A stretch of 64,000 bases of DNA from Hansschlegelia quercus (lineage in GTDB: Bacteria > Pseudomonadota > Alphaproteobacteria > Rhizobiales > Methylopilaceae): NCBI RefSeq assembly GCF_004310425.1, contig NZ_SIUB01000006.1, forward strand, positions 1-64,000, given 5' to 3'. Position 1 is the first letter of the stretch, and each line of letters begins with the position of its first letter. The translations under genes and the position numbers were made by a program. Positions 1 to 7,929 of the stretch are shown here, piece after piece. The notes under the pieces are model-generated. The model did not search any database. It was given only the letters and a program-made list of their open reading frames with translations, and was not told the origin of the DNA.

Positions 1-117
1 CCGCATGTCCGCGCCGCGATCTTGGGGGAGGCGCCGGAGGCCCGCGTCGTCGAGGGCGACATCTTCGGCGCCGTTGGCGCAGGGCTCACCATAGAAGCGG
101 CACGGCGTTACGGCTAA
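1..117 (+). CDS. C-terminal end of an Hsp70-like chaperone (partial)
   Basis: Frame 1 is open from the window edge to a TAA at 115-117 and encodes the last 38 residues of a protein. The tail contains VVEGDIFGAVGAGLTIEAA, which resembles the end of the YegD-like Hsp70 family, where the nucleotide-binding fold closes with a G-S/A-V-G-x-G-L helix. The rest of the gene lies outside the window, so function rests on this short tail only. A different ATPase of the actin-like superfamily is possible. Confidence 0.5.
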   Translation, partial: PHVRAAILGEAPEARVVEGDIFGAVGAGLTIEAARRYG

Positions 118-481
118 GGCATTCGCGGCGACCTGCGCCGCACGGATTCTGTTCATCCAATGGGCCATGCCCCAGCTTCGGGCAGCCGCCTCAACCATAG
201 CGCCTGCGTGCATTTTGAGCCTGCCACCAATCGACCGTTGCGTTTCAAGGTCGGCTGCTGGTCCATGCACTGAAGTCCGCTCTTGGCGCTAAGCGGCGGA
301 ACTGCTGGCAGCAGTTGGCGCTAAGCGGCAGTGAGTGCACGTCGAGAGCTGCCCTCCTTCCGACTGGTCCGTCTACTGTGGGTACTGTGGGGCTGCGTAT
401 GCTGCCTGTATCTTTTTAGCCGCGCAAGGACGCCCCGACGGTCCATGAGGTCCGTGCACGGCGGCACGAAGGCCAGATTGA
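118..481. other. Intergenic region with repeats, no gene seen
   Basis: 364 bases between the Hsp70-like tail and the dehydrogenase start. No convincing coding sequence was found. The only structure is the direct repeat with an internal palindrome at 283-329, listed separately. The dehydrogenase promoter should be here, but no clear -35/-10 pair could be assigned. Confidence 0.5.
283..329. repeat. 15-bp direct repeat enclosing a palindrome
   Basis: TTGGCGCTAAGCGGC occurs at 283-297 and again at 315-329. Between them and partly overlapping the second copy is the perfect inverted repeat AACTGCTG-G-CAGCAGTT at about 300-316. The array lies about 150 bases upstream of the dehydrogenase start and could be an operator or a small repeat remnant. 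No assignment is made. Confidence 0.6.
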
Positions 482-1423
482 ATGTCTACGATCATTCCAT
501 TCCTCACGCGCATGCAGGCGGACATCGCAGCCGATTGGGTCGAGGCGCTGGCTGCGGCGATGCCGTCGTGTCGGTTTGTCCCGTTTCGCGATCTCTCGAG
601 CGAAGATCGTCGACAGGCGCGCGTGGCCGTCGTCGCGGATCCCGAGCCTTCTGAACTGCTCGAACTCCCTTCGCTCCGCTGGGTGCAGAGCCTCTGGGCT
701 GGGGTCGAGCGATTGATGAAAGAGGCTCCCAGCGACTTGCACGTCGTGCGTATGATCGATCCTATGCTGGCGCAAAGCATGGCGAACGCCGTCCTTGCGT
801 GGACGCTGTACCTCTATCGCGACATGCCGCGCTACCGCGCGCAACAGGCCGCAAGGGTCTGGCGACAACACGCGCTGCCCGAGCAGAGCGACACGCCGGT
901 CGGCATCCTCGGCCTTGGAGCGCTCGGCTCCGTAGCGGCTCAGTCGCTCGCCGCGCAAGGCTTCCCGGTTCTTGGCTGGTCTCGCAGGCTCGCGACGATC
1001 GAGGGCGTGACGTGCCTCAGCGGAAGCGACGGGTTGGAGCACCTCCTTCGAACCGCTCGCATTATCGTCGTCTTGCTGCCGCTGACCGATGATACGCGCG
1101 GCATGCTCGGCCGCGACGAACTGGCGCTTGCCCAGCGCGGGGCGGCGTTGATCAACTTCGGTCGCGGCTCTGTCGTGGACAGCGAGGCGTTGTTGGCGGC
1201 GCTCGATGCAGGACAGCTTTCACACGCGGTGCTGGACGTGTTCGACGAGGAGCCGTTGCCGGATGCAAGCCCGCTATGGGGCCACGAGCGCGTTACGATA
1301 CTCCCTCACATCTCTGCGCCGACCAACATGCGGACCGCGTCGAAGGTCGTCGCGGCCAATGTCGGTGGTTTTTTGACCTCAGGAACCCTTCCTGCTGGCG
1401 TCGATCGCACACAAGGCTATTGA
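482..1423 (+). CDS. D-2-hydroxyacid dehydrogenase, glyoxylate/hydroxypyruvate reductase A type
   Basis: 313 residues, the usual GhrA length. The NAD(P)-binding Rossmann motif GILGLGALG is near residue 141, followed by a WSRR segment at the end of the second strand, which suggests NADPH. NFGRGSVVD near residue 225 carries the catalytic Arg region, DVFDEEPLP holds the Asp/Glu region and LPHISAPT carries the catalytic His near residue 280. Members reduce glyoxylate or hydroxypyruvate in the cytoplasm, and in a methylotroph this could serve serine-cycle or glyoxylate detoxification. The substrate is not fixed by sequence. The gene stands alone and converges with the monooxygenase gene downstream. 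Confidence 0.88.
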   Translation: MSTIIPFLTRMQADIAADWVEALAAAMPSCRFVPFRDLSSEDRRQARVAVVADPEPSELLELPSLRWVQSLWAGVERLMKEAPSDLHVVRMIDPMLAQSMANAVLAWTLYLYRDMPRYRAQQAARVWRQHALPEQSDTPVGILGLGALGSVAAQSLAAQGFPVLGWSRRLATIEGVTCLSGSDGLEHLLRTARIIVVLLPLTDDTRGMLGRDELALAQRGAALINFGRGSVVDSEALLAALDAGQLSHAVLDVFDEEPLPDASPLWGHERVTILPHISAPTNMRTASKVVAANVGGFLTSGTLPAGVDRTQGY

Positions 1424-1581
1424 ACCAAGCGCGTGTCATGGCGGGCGCGGCTGATACTCGACCTTGCCGAGACGGCTGCCGCCACGGCGCGCCTCCCTGC
1501 TGTTTCGCCGGACGGGCAGCCCTATTTCTGAAGAGGCCGCGCTGCCGTTGAGGATCTGGAGATCGGCGACGGTCGCTGAGC

Positions 1582-2889
1582 TCAGAACTCCTTGATCGTG
1601 TCACGCAGGTGCTCCTGCGTGTAGACCGTGCGCGTCAAGCCGCGCCGCTGCAGGGCGGGCACCAAGCCGTCGGTGACTTCGACGATGTAGCGGCGGCTCA
1701 TCCTGAGCGATGGCGACGTGATCAGGAAGCCGTCGCCTCCGACCTCCTCCATGACTGCGCCCATCTTCTCTGCGACCTGGTCGGGCGTTCCGATCAGCTC
1801 GACCGAGGAGACCAGTCCGCCTGAAGCCTCGATCACCAACTGGCGCAAGGTCTTGCCGCTGCCCCACTGCGCGAACTTGTCGAGTGAGCCCTGCTCGCCG
1901 TTGGTGGTGAGGTGCGGCAGCGGCTCGTCGAGAGAGAACGTCGAGAAATCGATGTCGGTGACGCCGGCGATGAAAGCGAGGCTCTGCTCGATGAAGCGAT
2001 CGGAGTTGATCATCCGCTCGTGCTTGTCGCGCGCCTCCTGCTCGGTCTCGCCGAGCGTGGGCGTGATGCAGAACACGATCTTGACGTCGTCCGGATCGCG
2101 GCCCGCTTTCTCGGCGCGGCCGCGGAGCTCCTCGCGGTACTTCTTCATGCCCTCGACGCCGTTGCCGACGGCGACCACGACGTCGGCGTTCTTCGCTGCG
2201 AAATCGCGGCCGCGCGGCGATCCGCCCGCCTGGAAAAAGGCGGGGCGCCCCTGCGGCGAGCGCACCGTGTTCATCGGCCCGCGCGAGCTGAAGTATTTCC
2301 CCTTGAAGTCGATCTGGTGGACCTTGCTGGCGTCGGCGTAGATCCCCTTCTCGCGGTCCATGACGACGGCGTCGGGCTCCCAGGTCTCGAACAGCTGGCG
2401 CACGAGCTCGACGTATTCGTCGGCCATCTCGTAGCGAACCTCGCGCGGCGGCAGCACGTCCATGCCGAAGTTCTGCGCCGATTGGTTCTCGCCGGTGGTC
2501 ACGATGTTCCAGCCGAAGCGGCCGCGCGAGATGTGGTCCAGCGTCGAGCACAGCCGCGCAAGGTGGAACGGCGCGTAGGACATGGTCGACATCGTGATGA
2601 CGACGCCGAGATGGCGCGTCGCGGCGGTCATGAGGGCCGCGAGCGGCGCCGGGTCGTGCTTCGGCGCCATCAGCGCGTGCTTGAGATAGACGTCGCGCGA
2701 ATGGCCGTAGGCTTCGGACACCATCAGCGTGTCCTCGACCATCATGAAGTCGAAGCAGGCGCGCTCGAGCGCCTTCGCCATCTCGACGTAGAACTCGCCG
2801 TCCCACGGCGAGCCGCCATTGGCGAAGGGCTCGTTCCACTCGTCGGGCGAGAAGCCGAGAAACCAGCCGAGATGGAATTTCTTGGTCAT
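1582..2889 (-). CDS. FMN-dependent LLM-class monooxygenase, NtaA/SnaA/DszA family
   Basis: 435 residues. The start was placed at the ATG at 2889, where the N terminus MTKKFHLGWFLGF fits the family; the frame is open further upstream but that part is a shadow of the permease gene. The FMWVED-like segment, NIVTT, and AGGSPRGRDFAAKNAD match nitrilotriacetate monooxygenase component A and relatives, which use FMNH2 supplied by a separate reductase to cleave C-N or C-S bonds. No flavin reductase lies in the window. It is the last gene of the ABC transporter operon, 41 bases after the permease, so it probably attacks the imported substrate or a product of it. Confidence 0.9.
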   Translation of the reverse strand: MTKKFHLGWFLGFSPDEWNEPFANGGSPWDGEFYVEMAKALERACFDFMMVEDTLMVSEAYGHSRDVYLKHALMAPKHDPAPLAALMTAATRHLGVVITMSTMSYAPFHLARLCSTLDHISRGRFGWNIVTTGENQSAQNFGMDVLPPREVRYEMADEYVELVRQLFETWEPDAVVMDREKGIYADASKVHQIDFKGKYFSSRGPMNTVRSPQGRPAFFQAGGSPRGRDFAAKNADVVVAVGNGVEGMKKYREELRGRAEKAGRDPDDVKIVFCITPTLGETEQEARDKHERMINSDRFIEQSLAFIAGVTDIDFSTFSLDEPLPHLTTNGEQGSLDKFAQWGSGKTLRQLVIEASGGLVSSVELIGTPDQVAEKMGAVMEEVGGDGFLITSPSLRMSRRYIVEVTDGLVPALQRRGLTRTVYTQEHLRDTIKEF

Positions 2890-2930
2890 GACGACAGCCT
2901 CGTGCGGCGGGACAAACGAACCGGATCCGG

Positions 2931-3701
2931 CTAGCCGCGATAGCGCGTGACGTTGAGCCCGAGCGCGGTGATCGCGACCGAGACGGCGATGATGATCGAG
3001 CCGACGACGTTGATGCTGGGATTGAGGGTCGTGCGCATCATCCCCCAGATCAGGGTCGAGAGCGTGTTGCTGCCGGTCACAAAGAACGCGATCACGAAGT
3101 CGTCGAGCGACAGCGCCATGGCGATCAGCATGCAGCCGACAAGCGACGGGCCAATTGCCGGCAGCGTGACGGTGGCGAAGGCGCGTAGCGGCGACGCGCC
3201 GAGATCGCGCGCGGCTTCGACCGCCGACCCGTCCATGGTGGCAAGTCGCGCATAGAGCACGGAGGCCACGATCGGCAGCGTGAACAGCAGATGGCCAAGA
3301 ATAGTCGCCGCGACGCCGAGCTTCAGCCCGATCATGTTGAAGAAGGTCAGCAGCGACAGGCCGAGCACCAGCGGCGGCAGCATCAGCGGCAGGCACAGCA
3401 CGAGCAGGACCGCCACCGCCGCGCGTCGTTCAAGTCTGTCGAGGCCAAGCGCCGTGACGAGACCGACCAGCGTCGCCGCCGCCCCACAGCCGACAGTGAT
3501 CTCGGCCGTGGTCCACGCGGCCGCCTGGAACTGCGGGTTGCCGGCGACGCGCGCGTACCAGTCGAAGCCGAAGGCAGGGATCGGGAAAGCGGCGCTGTTT
3601 GACGTCGTGAAGGAGAACAGGACGCACAGCGCGAGCGGCACCGCGAGGAAGACGAGCATCGCAAAGGCGTAAGCCCGCGGCAGAAGCCGGTCCCCGGTCA
3701 T
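2931..3701 (-). CDS. ABC transporter permease, PotC-like
   Basis: 256 residues with about six membrane segments. The EAA-type loop reads EAARDLGASPLRAFATVTLP near residue 160, the site that contacts the ATPase. Sequence and position fit the second permease of spermidine/putrescine-type importers. The start at 3701 (MTGDRLLPRAY) overlaps the stop of the upstream permease by four bases (ATGA), which argues for translational coupling. A longer reading of the same frame is an artefact of the upstream gene. Confidence 0.9.
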   Translation of the reverse strand: MTGDRLLPRAYAFAMLVFLAVPLALCVLFSFTTSNSAAFPIPAFGFDWYARVAGNPQFQAAAWTTAEITVGCGAAATLVGLVTALGLDRLERRAAVAVLLVLCLPLMLPPLVLGLSLLTFFNMIGLKLGVAATILGHLLFTLPIVASVLYARLATMDGSAVEAARDLGASPLRAFATVTLPAIGPSLVGCMLIAMALSLDDFVIAFFVTGSNTLSTLIWGMMRTTLNPSINVVGSIIIAVSVAITALGLNVTRYRG

Positions 3702-4558
3702 CGCGGCTGTAGTCCCTTGCGAAGACCGGCGCCGATCAGCGTCAGCAGGACAAGCGAGGTCCCGATCAGCGTGAACGACATCGCGGCGCCGGAGGGCGTG
3801 TTCATGCGCAGCCCGAACTGCGACTGGATGAAGTTGCCGAACATCGCGTTGCCGGGACTGCCCACCATGGCGGGCGTGACGTAGTCGCCAGCCGCCAGCA
3901 GGAAACACACGGAGAAGCTCGCCATAAGCGCGGGGCGCACCTGTGGGAGGACGATGTCCAGCATGACCCGGGAGCGGCTCGCGCCCATGTCGCGGGCGGC
4001 CGCGAGCTCGGTCTCGTCGACGTCGCGCAGCGCCCCGTAGAGCGGCAAGATCGCGAGCGGCAGGAGATAGTGCGTCAGGGTCACGACCACGGCGCCGAGA
4101 TTGAAGAGCAGGAAGGACAGCGGCCGATCGATGAGCCCGAGGTTGATCAGCGCGGAGTTGATGATGCCGTCGGAGCCCAGAATGGTGCGCCAGGCGTAGA
4201 TCTTGACGAGATAGCCGCCGAACAGCGTCGTCAGCGCAATCGCCAACATGAGATCGCCCAGCCTGCCGAGCGCAAACCGCACGGCGTAGGCGAAGAAGAA
4301 GGCAAGCGTCGTCGTGAGGCTGGCGACCAGTACGCCCACGCCGAGCGTGTAAAGCAGGACTTCGCCGTAGTTCGTGACGACGTCGAGATAATTGCCGGGC
4401 CGGAAGTCCGGCGTGACCTTGAAGGTGGACGCCTTCCAGAAGCTTTGGACGAAGAAGAACGCCAGCGAGCCGACGAACAGACCGAGAAAGATCGCCGCGG
4501 CCGGGAGCAGCATCAGAGCGGTCACGATTTGGCTCGAACCGATCTTCCGCGCCGTCAT
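3698..4558 (-). CDS. ABC transporter permease, PotB-like
   Basis: 286 residues, six predicted membrane helices and the EAA loop ELAAARDMGASRSRVMLDIV near residue 190. It pairs with the PotC-like permease as the inner-membrane channel of a polyamine/opine/thiamine-type (POPT) importer. Its start codon shares one base with the stop of the ATPase gene (TGATG at 4556-4560) and its stop overlaps the next start by four bases. The substrate cannot be read from the permease. Confidence 0.9.
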   Translation of the reverse strand: MTARKIGSSQIVTALMLLPAAAIFLGLFVGSLAFFFVQSFWKASTFKVTPDFRPGNYLDVVTNYGEVLLYTLGVGVLVASLTTTLAFFFAYAVRFALGRLGDLMLAIALTTLFGGYLVKIYAWRTILGSDGIINSALINLGLIDRPLSFLLFNLGAVVVTLTHYLLPLAILPLYGALRDVDETELAAARDMGASRSRVMLDIVLPQVRPALMASFSVCFLLAAGDYVTPAMVGSPGNAMFGNFIQSQFGLRMNTPSGAAMSFTLIGTSLVLLTLIGAGLRKGLQPR

Positions 4559-5613
4559 CAGGACGCGTCCAGAACAAGCTGGTCATCCGCTTTCCAGCCG
4601 AGCCGGATGCGCGCGCCCGGCCGGTGGGCCGCGGCGACGTGGCGACTTTCGACATGAACGAGCAGCGCGTCGCCGTTCGCGAGCGTGCAGTGCAGATGGG
4701 TGAATGGACCGAGGAAGATCAGGTCAGTCACCTCGGCCTCGAGGCTCACCCTCGCCGGTTCGATGGGCTCGAGCTCGAGCTGCTCCGGTCGCAGGACCAC
4801 GCTGACCGCGCCGTCGCGGCCCGCATGCGCCAGGCTCGCCCCGCCGGCGAGCTCGATGCGACCATCACGCCGAGAGCCGCGAAGCGTGTTCGCCTCGCCG
4901 ATGAAGCCGGACACGAAGACGTTGGCGGGCCGCATGTAGATGTCGCGCGGCGAGCCCTCCTGGACCACGGCGCCATGCTCCATCACCGCGACTCTGTTCG
5001 CGAGCGTCATCACCTCGCTCTGGTCATGGGAGACCAGGATGAAGGTGCCGCCGATCGCCTGGTGAAGCGCGCGCAACTCGCGGTGCATCGTCTTGCGGAG
5101 CTTGAGGTCGAGGGCCGCCAGCGGCTCGTCGAGCAGCAGGACCTTCGGCTTCAGGATCAGCGCGCGGGCGAGCGCCACGCGTTGGCGCTGGCCGCCGGAG
5201 AGCTCCGGCGCAGCACGCTCTGCGAGATGGTCGAGATGAACGAGCGCCATCATCTCGTCGACGGCGGCGTCCATGCGCGCCTTGGGCTCGCGACGTAGCT
5301 TGAGTCCGTAGGCGATGTTCTGGCGCACGGTCATGTGCTGGAACAGGCCGTAGTTCTGGAACACCATTCCCGTCGGGCGACGCTCAGGTCCCAGCCGCGT
5401 GACGTCCGCGCCGCCGATCTGGACGGTTCCGCCCGAGGGCTGGACGAAGCCGCCGATCATGCGCAGCAACGTCGTCTTGCCGCAGCCCGATGGCCCGAGG
5501 ATGGCGAAGAAATCCCGAGGCTGAATGGACAGGCTCGTCGGCGCGACCGCGACATGGTCGCCATAGCGCTTCGTTAGTCCGTCCAGTTTTAGCAGCGGGA
5601 CTTCGGCGGGCAT
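4558..5613 (-). CDS. ABC transporter ATP-binding protein, PotA-like
   Basis: 351 residues. The Walker A motif GPSGCGKTT is near residue 40, the signature LSGGQRQRVALARAL near 138, the Walker B LLLDEPLAALD near 158 and the switch His in VSHDQSE near 195. The C-terminal 110 residues form a TOBE-type regulatory domain (VVLRPEQLEL), typical of the PotA/MalK/FbpC group. It powers the importer encoded around it. It starts 13 bases after the binding-protein gene, so all five genes read as one operon. Confidence 0.93.
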   Translation of the reverse strand: MPAEVPLLKLDGLTKRYGDHVAVAPTSLSIQPRDFFAILGPSGCGKTTLLRMIGGFVQPSGGTVQIGGADVTRLGPERRPTGMVFQNYGLFQHMTVRQNIAYGLKLRREPKARMDAAVDEMMALVHLDHLAERAAPELSGGQRQRVALARALILKPKVLLLDEPLAALDLKLRKTMHRELRALHQAIGGTFILVSHDQSEVMTLANRVAVMEHGAVVQEGSPRDIYMRPANVFVSGFIGEANTLRGSRRDGRIELAGGASLAHAGRDGAVSVVLRPEQLELEPIEPARVSLEAEVTDLIFLGPFTHLHCTLANGDALLVHVESRHVAAAHRPGARIRLGWKADDQLVLDAS

Positions 5614-5626
5614 CCGCAGATCCGGA

Positions 5627-6760
5627 TCAGGCTTTCAGGAAGCGCTCATAGGCGTCGATCACCTCGTCGTAGGTCACATGCTTGCCGTCGCTCTCCATCG
5701 CGAACAGGCGCGGGTAAATGCGGGCATGCTGAAAGTAGGCGTCAAGGTTGTCGAAGTCGTAGAGCGCCTTCACCTCGTCGCTCAGCCCCTTCACCGCGTC
5801 GGCGTTGACGACTCCAAGCAGATTGCTGTTGCCGAAGGCGGTCTGGGCTTCGATGGCGATGGCCTGATCGACGAACTTGTAGTCGAGGCCGAGGTTCGGC
5901 GCGTTCTTGGCGATGTTGAAGGTGTCGACGAACGCCCAGGTGCCCTCGACTGGCTTGGCGATCCTCACCTCGACGTTCTTGGCCTTGCACCAGGAGACCA
6001 TCGGCTCCCAGCCCATGATGATGTCGGCCTCGCCGCGGGTCAGCAGCTCGGCGCCGTCGCCGAGGCTCGCCGGCATCGCGCGCACGTGATCCTTCTTGAG
6101 CGCGATCAGCATCTTGATCGTCTCGTCGAGCTCGACCTTCGTCATCTGCGTCGGGTCTTTAATTCCCGTCGCGACCGGCGCCCAGACCAGGATGTTGGTC
6201 AGCATGTCGCTGAACAGCGCGACCTTGCCCTTGTACTGCGGCTTCATGAAGTCCTTCCAAGAGGTCGGCGCCTCCGGGACAGTCTTCGGATTGTAGAGCA
6301 TCGCGCAGGAGCTGAAGGTGAAGGGCACACCATAGGACGTGCCGTCCGCCTCGCTCGACGCCATCTTCTTGAACTGCGGAAGCAGCTTGTCGAAGTTGCC
6401 CAGCCGCTTGGTGTCGAGCGCGGTCAGCAGCCCGGCCTCGCCCATGAGCGGGGCGTACATGTGGTTGTACGTCGTGAGGTCGACCGTTCCGAGTCCGCCG
6501 GAGCGGAGCTTAGTCGTCATGTCCTCGGATGTGTTGATGTAGGTCGTATCGAGGGCGGCGTTGTTGTCGGCGAGGAACGAGCCGACATGAAAGCCGGAAT
6601 CGTAGCCCTCCCAGCCCACGAACGACACGCGCGTCGGATCGGCGGCGAACGCCTTCGAGCACGGTGCGCCGGCAAAGGCCGCGGCCGCGCCTGCCGCCGC
6701 GACGCCCTTCAGCACGCCGCGGCGAGAGAGCGGGAAGCTCCGGGACCATGGGGACTGCAT
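5627..6760 (-). CDS. ABC transporter substrate-binding protein, Tat-exported, PotD-like
   Basis: 377 residues. The N terminus holds a twin-arginine signal (SRRGVLKG followed by an Ala-rich core), so the folded protein is exported by Tat. The rest resembles periplasmic spermidine/putrescine-type binding proteins, with FVGWEGYDSG after the signal and the segment MGWEPMVSWCKAK in the second lobe. First gene of the operon, with two copies of the proposed TetR operator between it and tetR. The ligand is unknown. Together with the downstream PuuA/PuuB-like enzymes an amine or amino acid derivative is the best guess. Confidence 0.88.
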   Translation of the reverse strand: MQSPWSRSFPLSRRGVLKGVAAAGAAAAFAGAPCSKAFAADPTRVSFVGWEGYDSGFHVGSFLADNNAALDTTYINTSEDMTTKLRSGGLGTVDLTTYNHMYAPLMGEAGLLTALDTKRLGNFDKLLPQFKKMASSEADGTSYGVPFTFSSCAMLYNPKTVPEAPTSWKDFMKPQYKGKVALFSDMLTNILVWAPVATGIKDPTQMTKVELDETIKMLIALKKDHVRAMPASLGDGAELLTRGEADIIMGWEPMVSWCKAKNVEVRIAKPVEGTWAFVDTFNIAKNAPNLGLDYKFVDQAIAIEAQTAFGNSNLLGVVNADAVKGLSDEVKALYDFDNLDAYFQHARIYPRLFAMESDGKHVTYDEVIDAYERFLKA

Positions 6761-6878
6761 GCTGCGCCTCCTTCGTTCAGACGGGCCAAAACGCGCGGTG
6801 GACGGCCCCTGTAGGCGGGGGACGGCATGGAGCGCTGCGTCGACGAGATCAGCTTCCCCCTCGATGCGTCAAGATTTT

Positions 6879-6892
6879 TGGTCGCCTGATCA
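6879..6892. promoter_or_regulatory. Proposed TetR operator, copy 1
   Basis: TGGTCGCCTGATCA matches the palindrome TGGTC-N4-GACCA with one mismatch. It lies 119 bases upstream of the binding-protein start, within the promoter region of the ABC operon. Copies 2 and 3 at 7030 and 7838 share the same 14-bp form. Confidence 0.6.
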
Positions 6893-7029
6893 TAATCGTC
6901 AAGGAAAATCTGAGACGGAAAAGCATGTGGGCCCAGTCCTTGCTACCTTATGACAACAATTTGAGCAGTATTCTCGACCTCCTGGCCATCAAAGCGTCAA
7001 ACGACGCTTCAAAGCGCGCTGACAGTTTT

Positions 7030-7043
7030 CGGTCGGCTGACCA
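7030..7043. promoter_or_regulatory. Proposed TetR operator, copy 2
   Basis: CGGTCGGCTGACCA matches TGGTC-N4-GACCA with one end mismatch. It lies 8 bases past the tetR stop codon, in the promoter region of the ABC operon and 151 bases from copy 1. Confidence 0.6.
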
Positions 7044-7051
7044 ACGATGCC

Positions 7052-7741
7052 TTAGGCTACGATCAAGCCGAGCGACCGGGCGAGCGCCTGCATGGAGTCG
7101 ATCAGACCGCGCACCGCCATGCGCGACCGAGCCACGTCGGGATCGGCGAGTTCCTGCAGGATCACGCCGTCGATGCCGGCCATGACCAACTGGGAGAGGC
7201 GCTCGACATTTTCAGCCGCGCTCCGTCCGCTCGGCGCGTGGACGCCGAAGATGTCGACATGGGCGCGCACGTAGTCGCGGTACTGCCGTCGCGCCATCCA
7301 TGGCGCGCCTTCGGTCCTCAAGGCATAGAGCGTGAGTTCGTACTGTACGATCTGGATCGCCATGTTGTCCTCGGCGAAGGCCCAGTCCGTAAGCAGCGCG
7401 CGCTCGATGCATTCGTCGAGGTCCCGTGATCCCGCGACGCCGCGTCGCAGGGTCTGCGCGAGCCGCGCGCCAAGCGCGTCAAGCACCGCGAGCAGCAGGG
7501 CGTCTTTGGTCTCGAAGTGATAGTGCAGCGTTCCCAAGCGGACGTCCGCCTTGTCCGCGATCTTGCGGGTCGTCGCGCCGATCACTCCATCCTCGCACAG
7601 TGCGAGCAGCGCGCCTTCGATCAGACGTTCGCGGGTTTCGCGCGCCTTCCGACCGGCGCGGCGGCCGGTGACGCCCCCGGCGGCCGGCGCCGGAGCGCGC
7701 GCCTCCGGTTCGCTGACGAGACTGTCTCTCTTGCCGGCCAA
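7052..7741 (-). CDS. TetR/AcrR family regulator, likely local control of both operons
   Basis: 229 residues if the TTG at 7741 is used, which has an AGGGGG tract upstream; no ATG gives a full protein. The TetR helix-turn-helix is at about residues 35-80 (ATTRKIADKADVRLGTLHYHFETK), followed by a helical ligand domain typical of TetR_C. The basic, Ala/Pro-rich first 25 residues may not be translated. It sits between the ABC/monooxygenase operon (same strand) and the hydantoinase operon (divergent), and three similar palindromes flank it, so it probably represses both until the substrate or a product binds. Confidence 0.85.
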   Translation of the reverse strand: MAGKRDSLVSEPEARAPAPAAGGVTGRRAGRKARETRERLIEGALLALCEDGVIGATTRKIADKADVRLGTLHYHFETKDALLLAVLDALGARLAQTLRRGVAGSRDLDECIERALLTDWAFAEDNMAIQIVQYELTLYALRTEGAPWMARRQYRDYVRAHVDIFGVHAPSGRSAAENVERLSQLVMAGIDGVILQELADPDVARSRMAVRGLIDSMQALARSLGLIVA

Positions 7742-7837
7742 GCCTCGGCCCCCTGTCGACCGCGAACGGCCCCTCCGCTTCTATAGATCGATCGCGCCGC
7801 CGGCGCGACCGGAACGGCGCGCTCTGGGACACATATC

Positions 7838-7851
7838 TGGTCGCTTGACCA
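7838..7851. promoter_or_regulatory. Proposed TetR operator, copy 3 (perfect palindrome)
   Basis: TGGTCGCTTGACCA is an exact TGGTC-N4-GACCA palindrome. It lies in the divergent region, 96 bases from the tetR start and 78 bases before the hydantoinase A start. It can serve both promoters. Confidence 0.68.
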
Positions 7852-7929
7852 AAAGTTTGAAATCCGCTCTCCTCTGCGAGGCCCGAGAGACTGGCCGTTC
7901 ACCTTCAAGGTCCCTCCAGGAGTCTTGCG

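Noticed and set aside
1582-3396. A 604-residue reading that joins permease-shadow sequence to the flavin monooxygenase
   Set aside because: The upstream half is an out-of-frame translation of the permease gene, and the monooxygenase family begins at the ATG at 2889.
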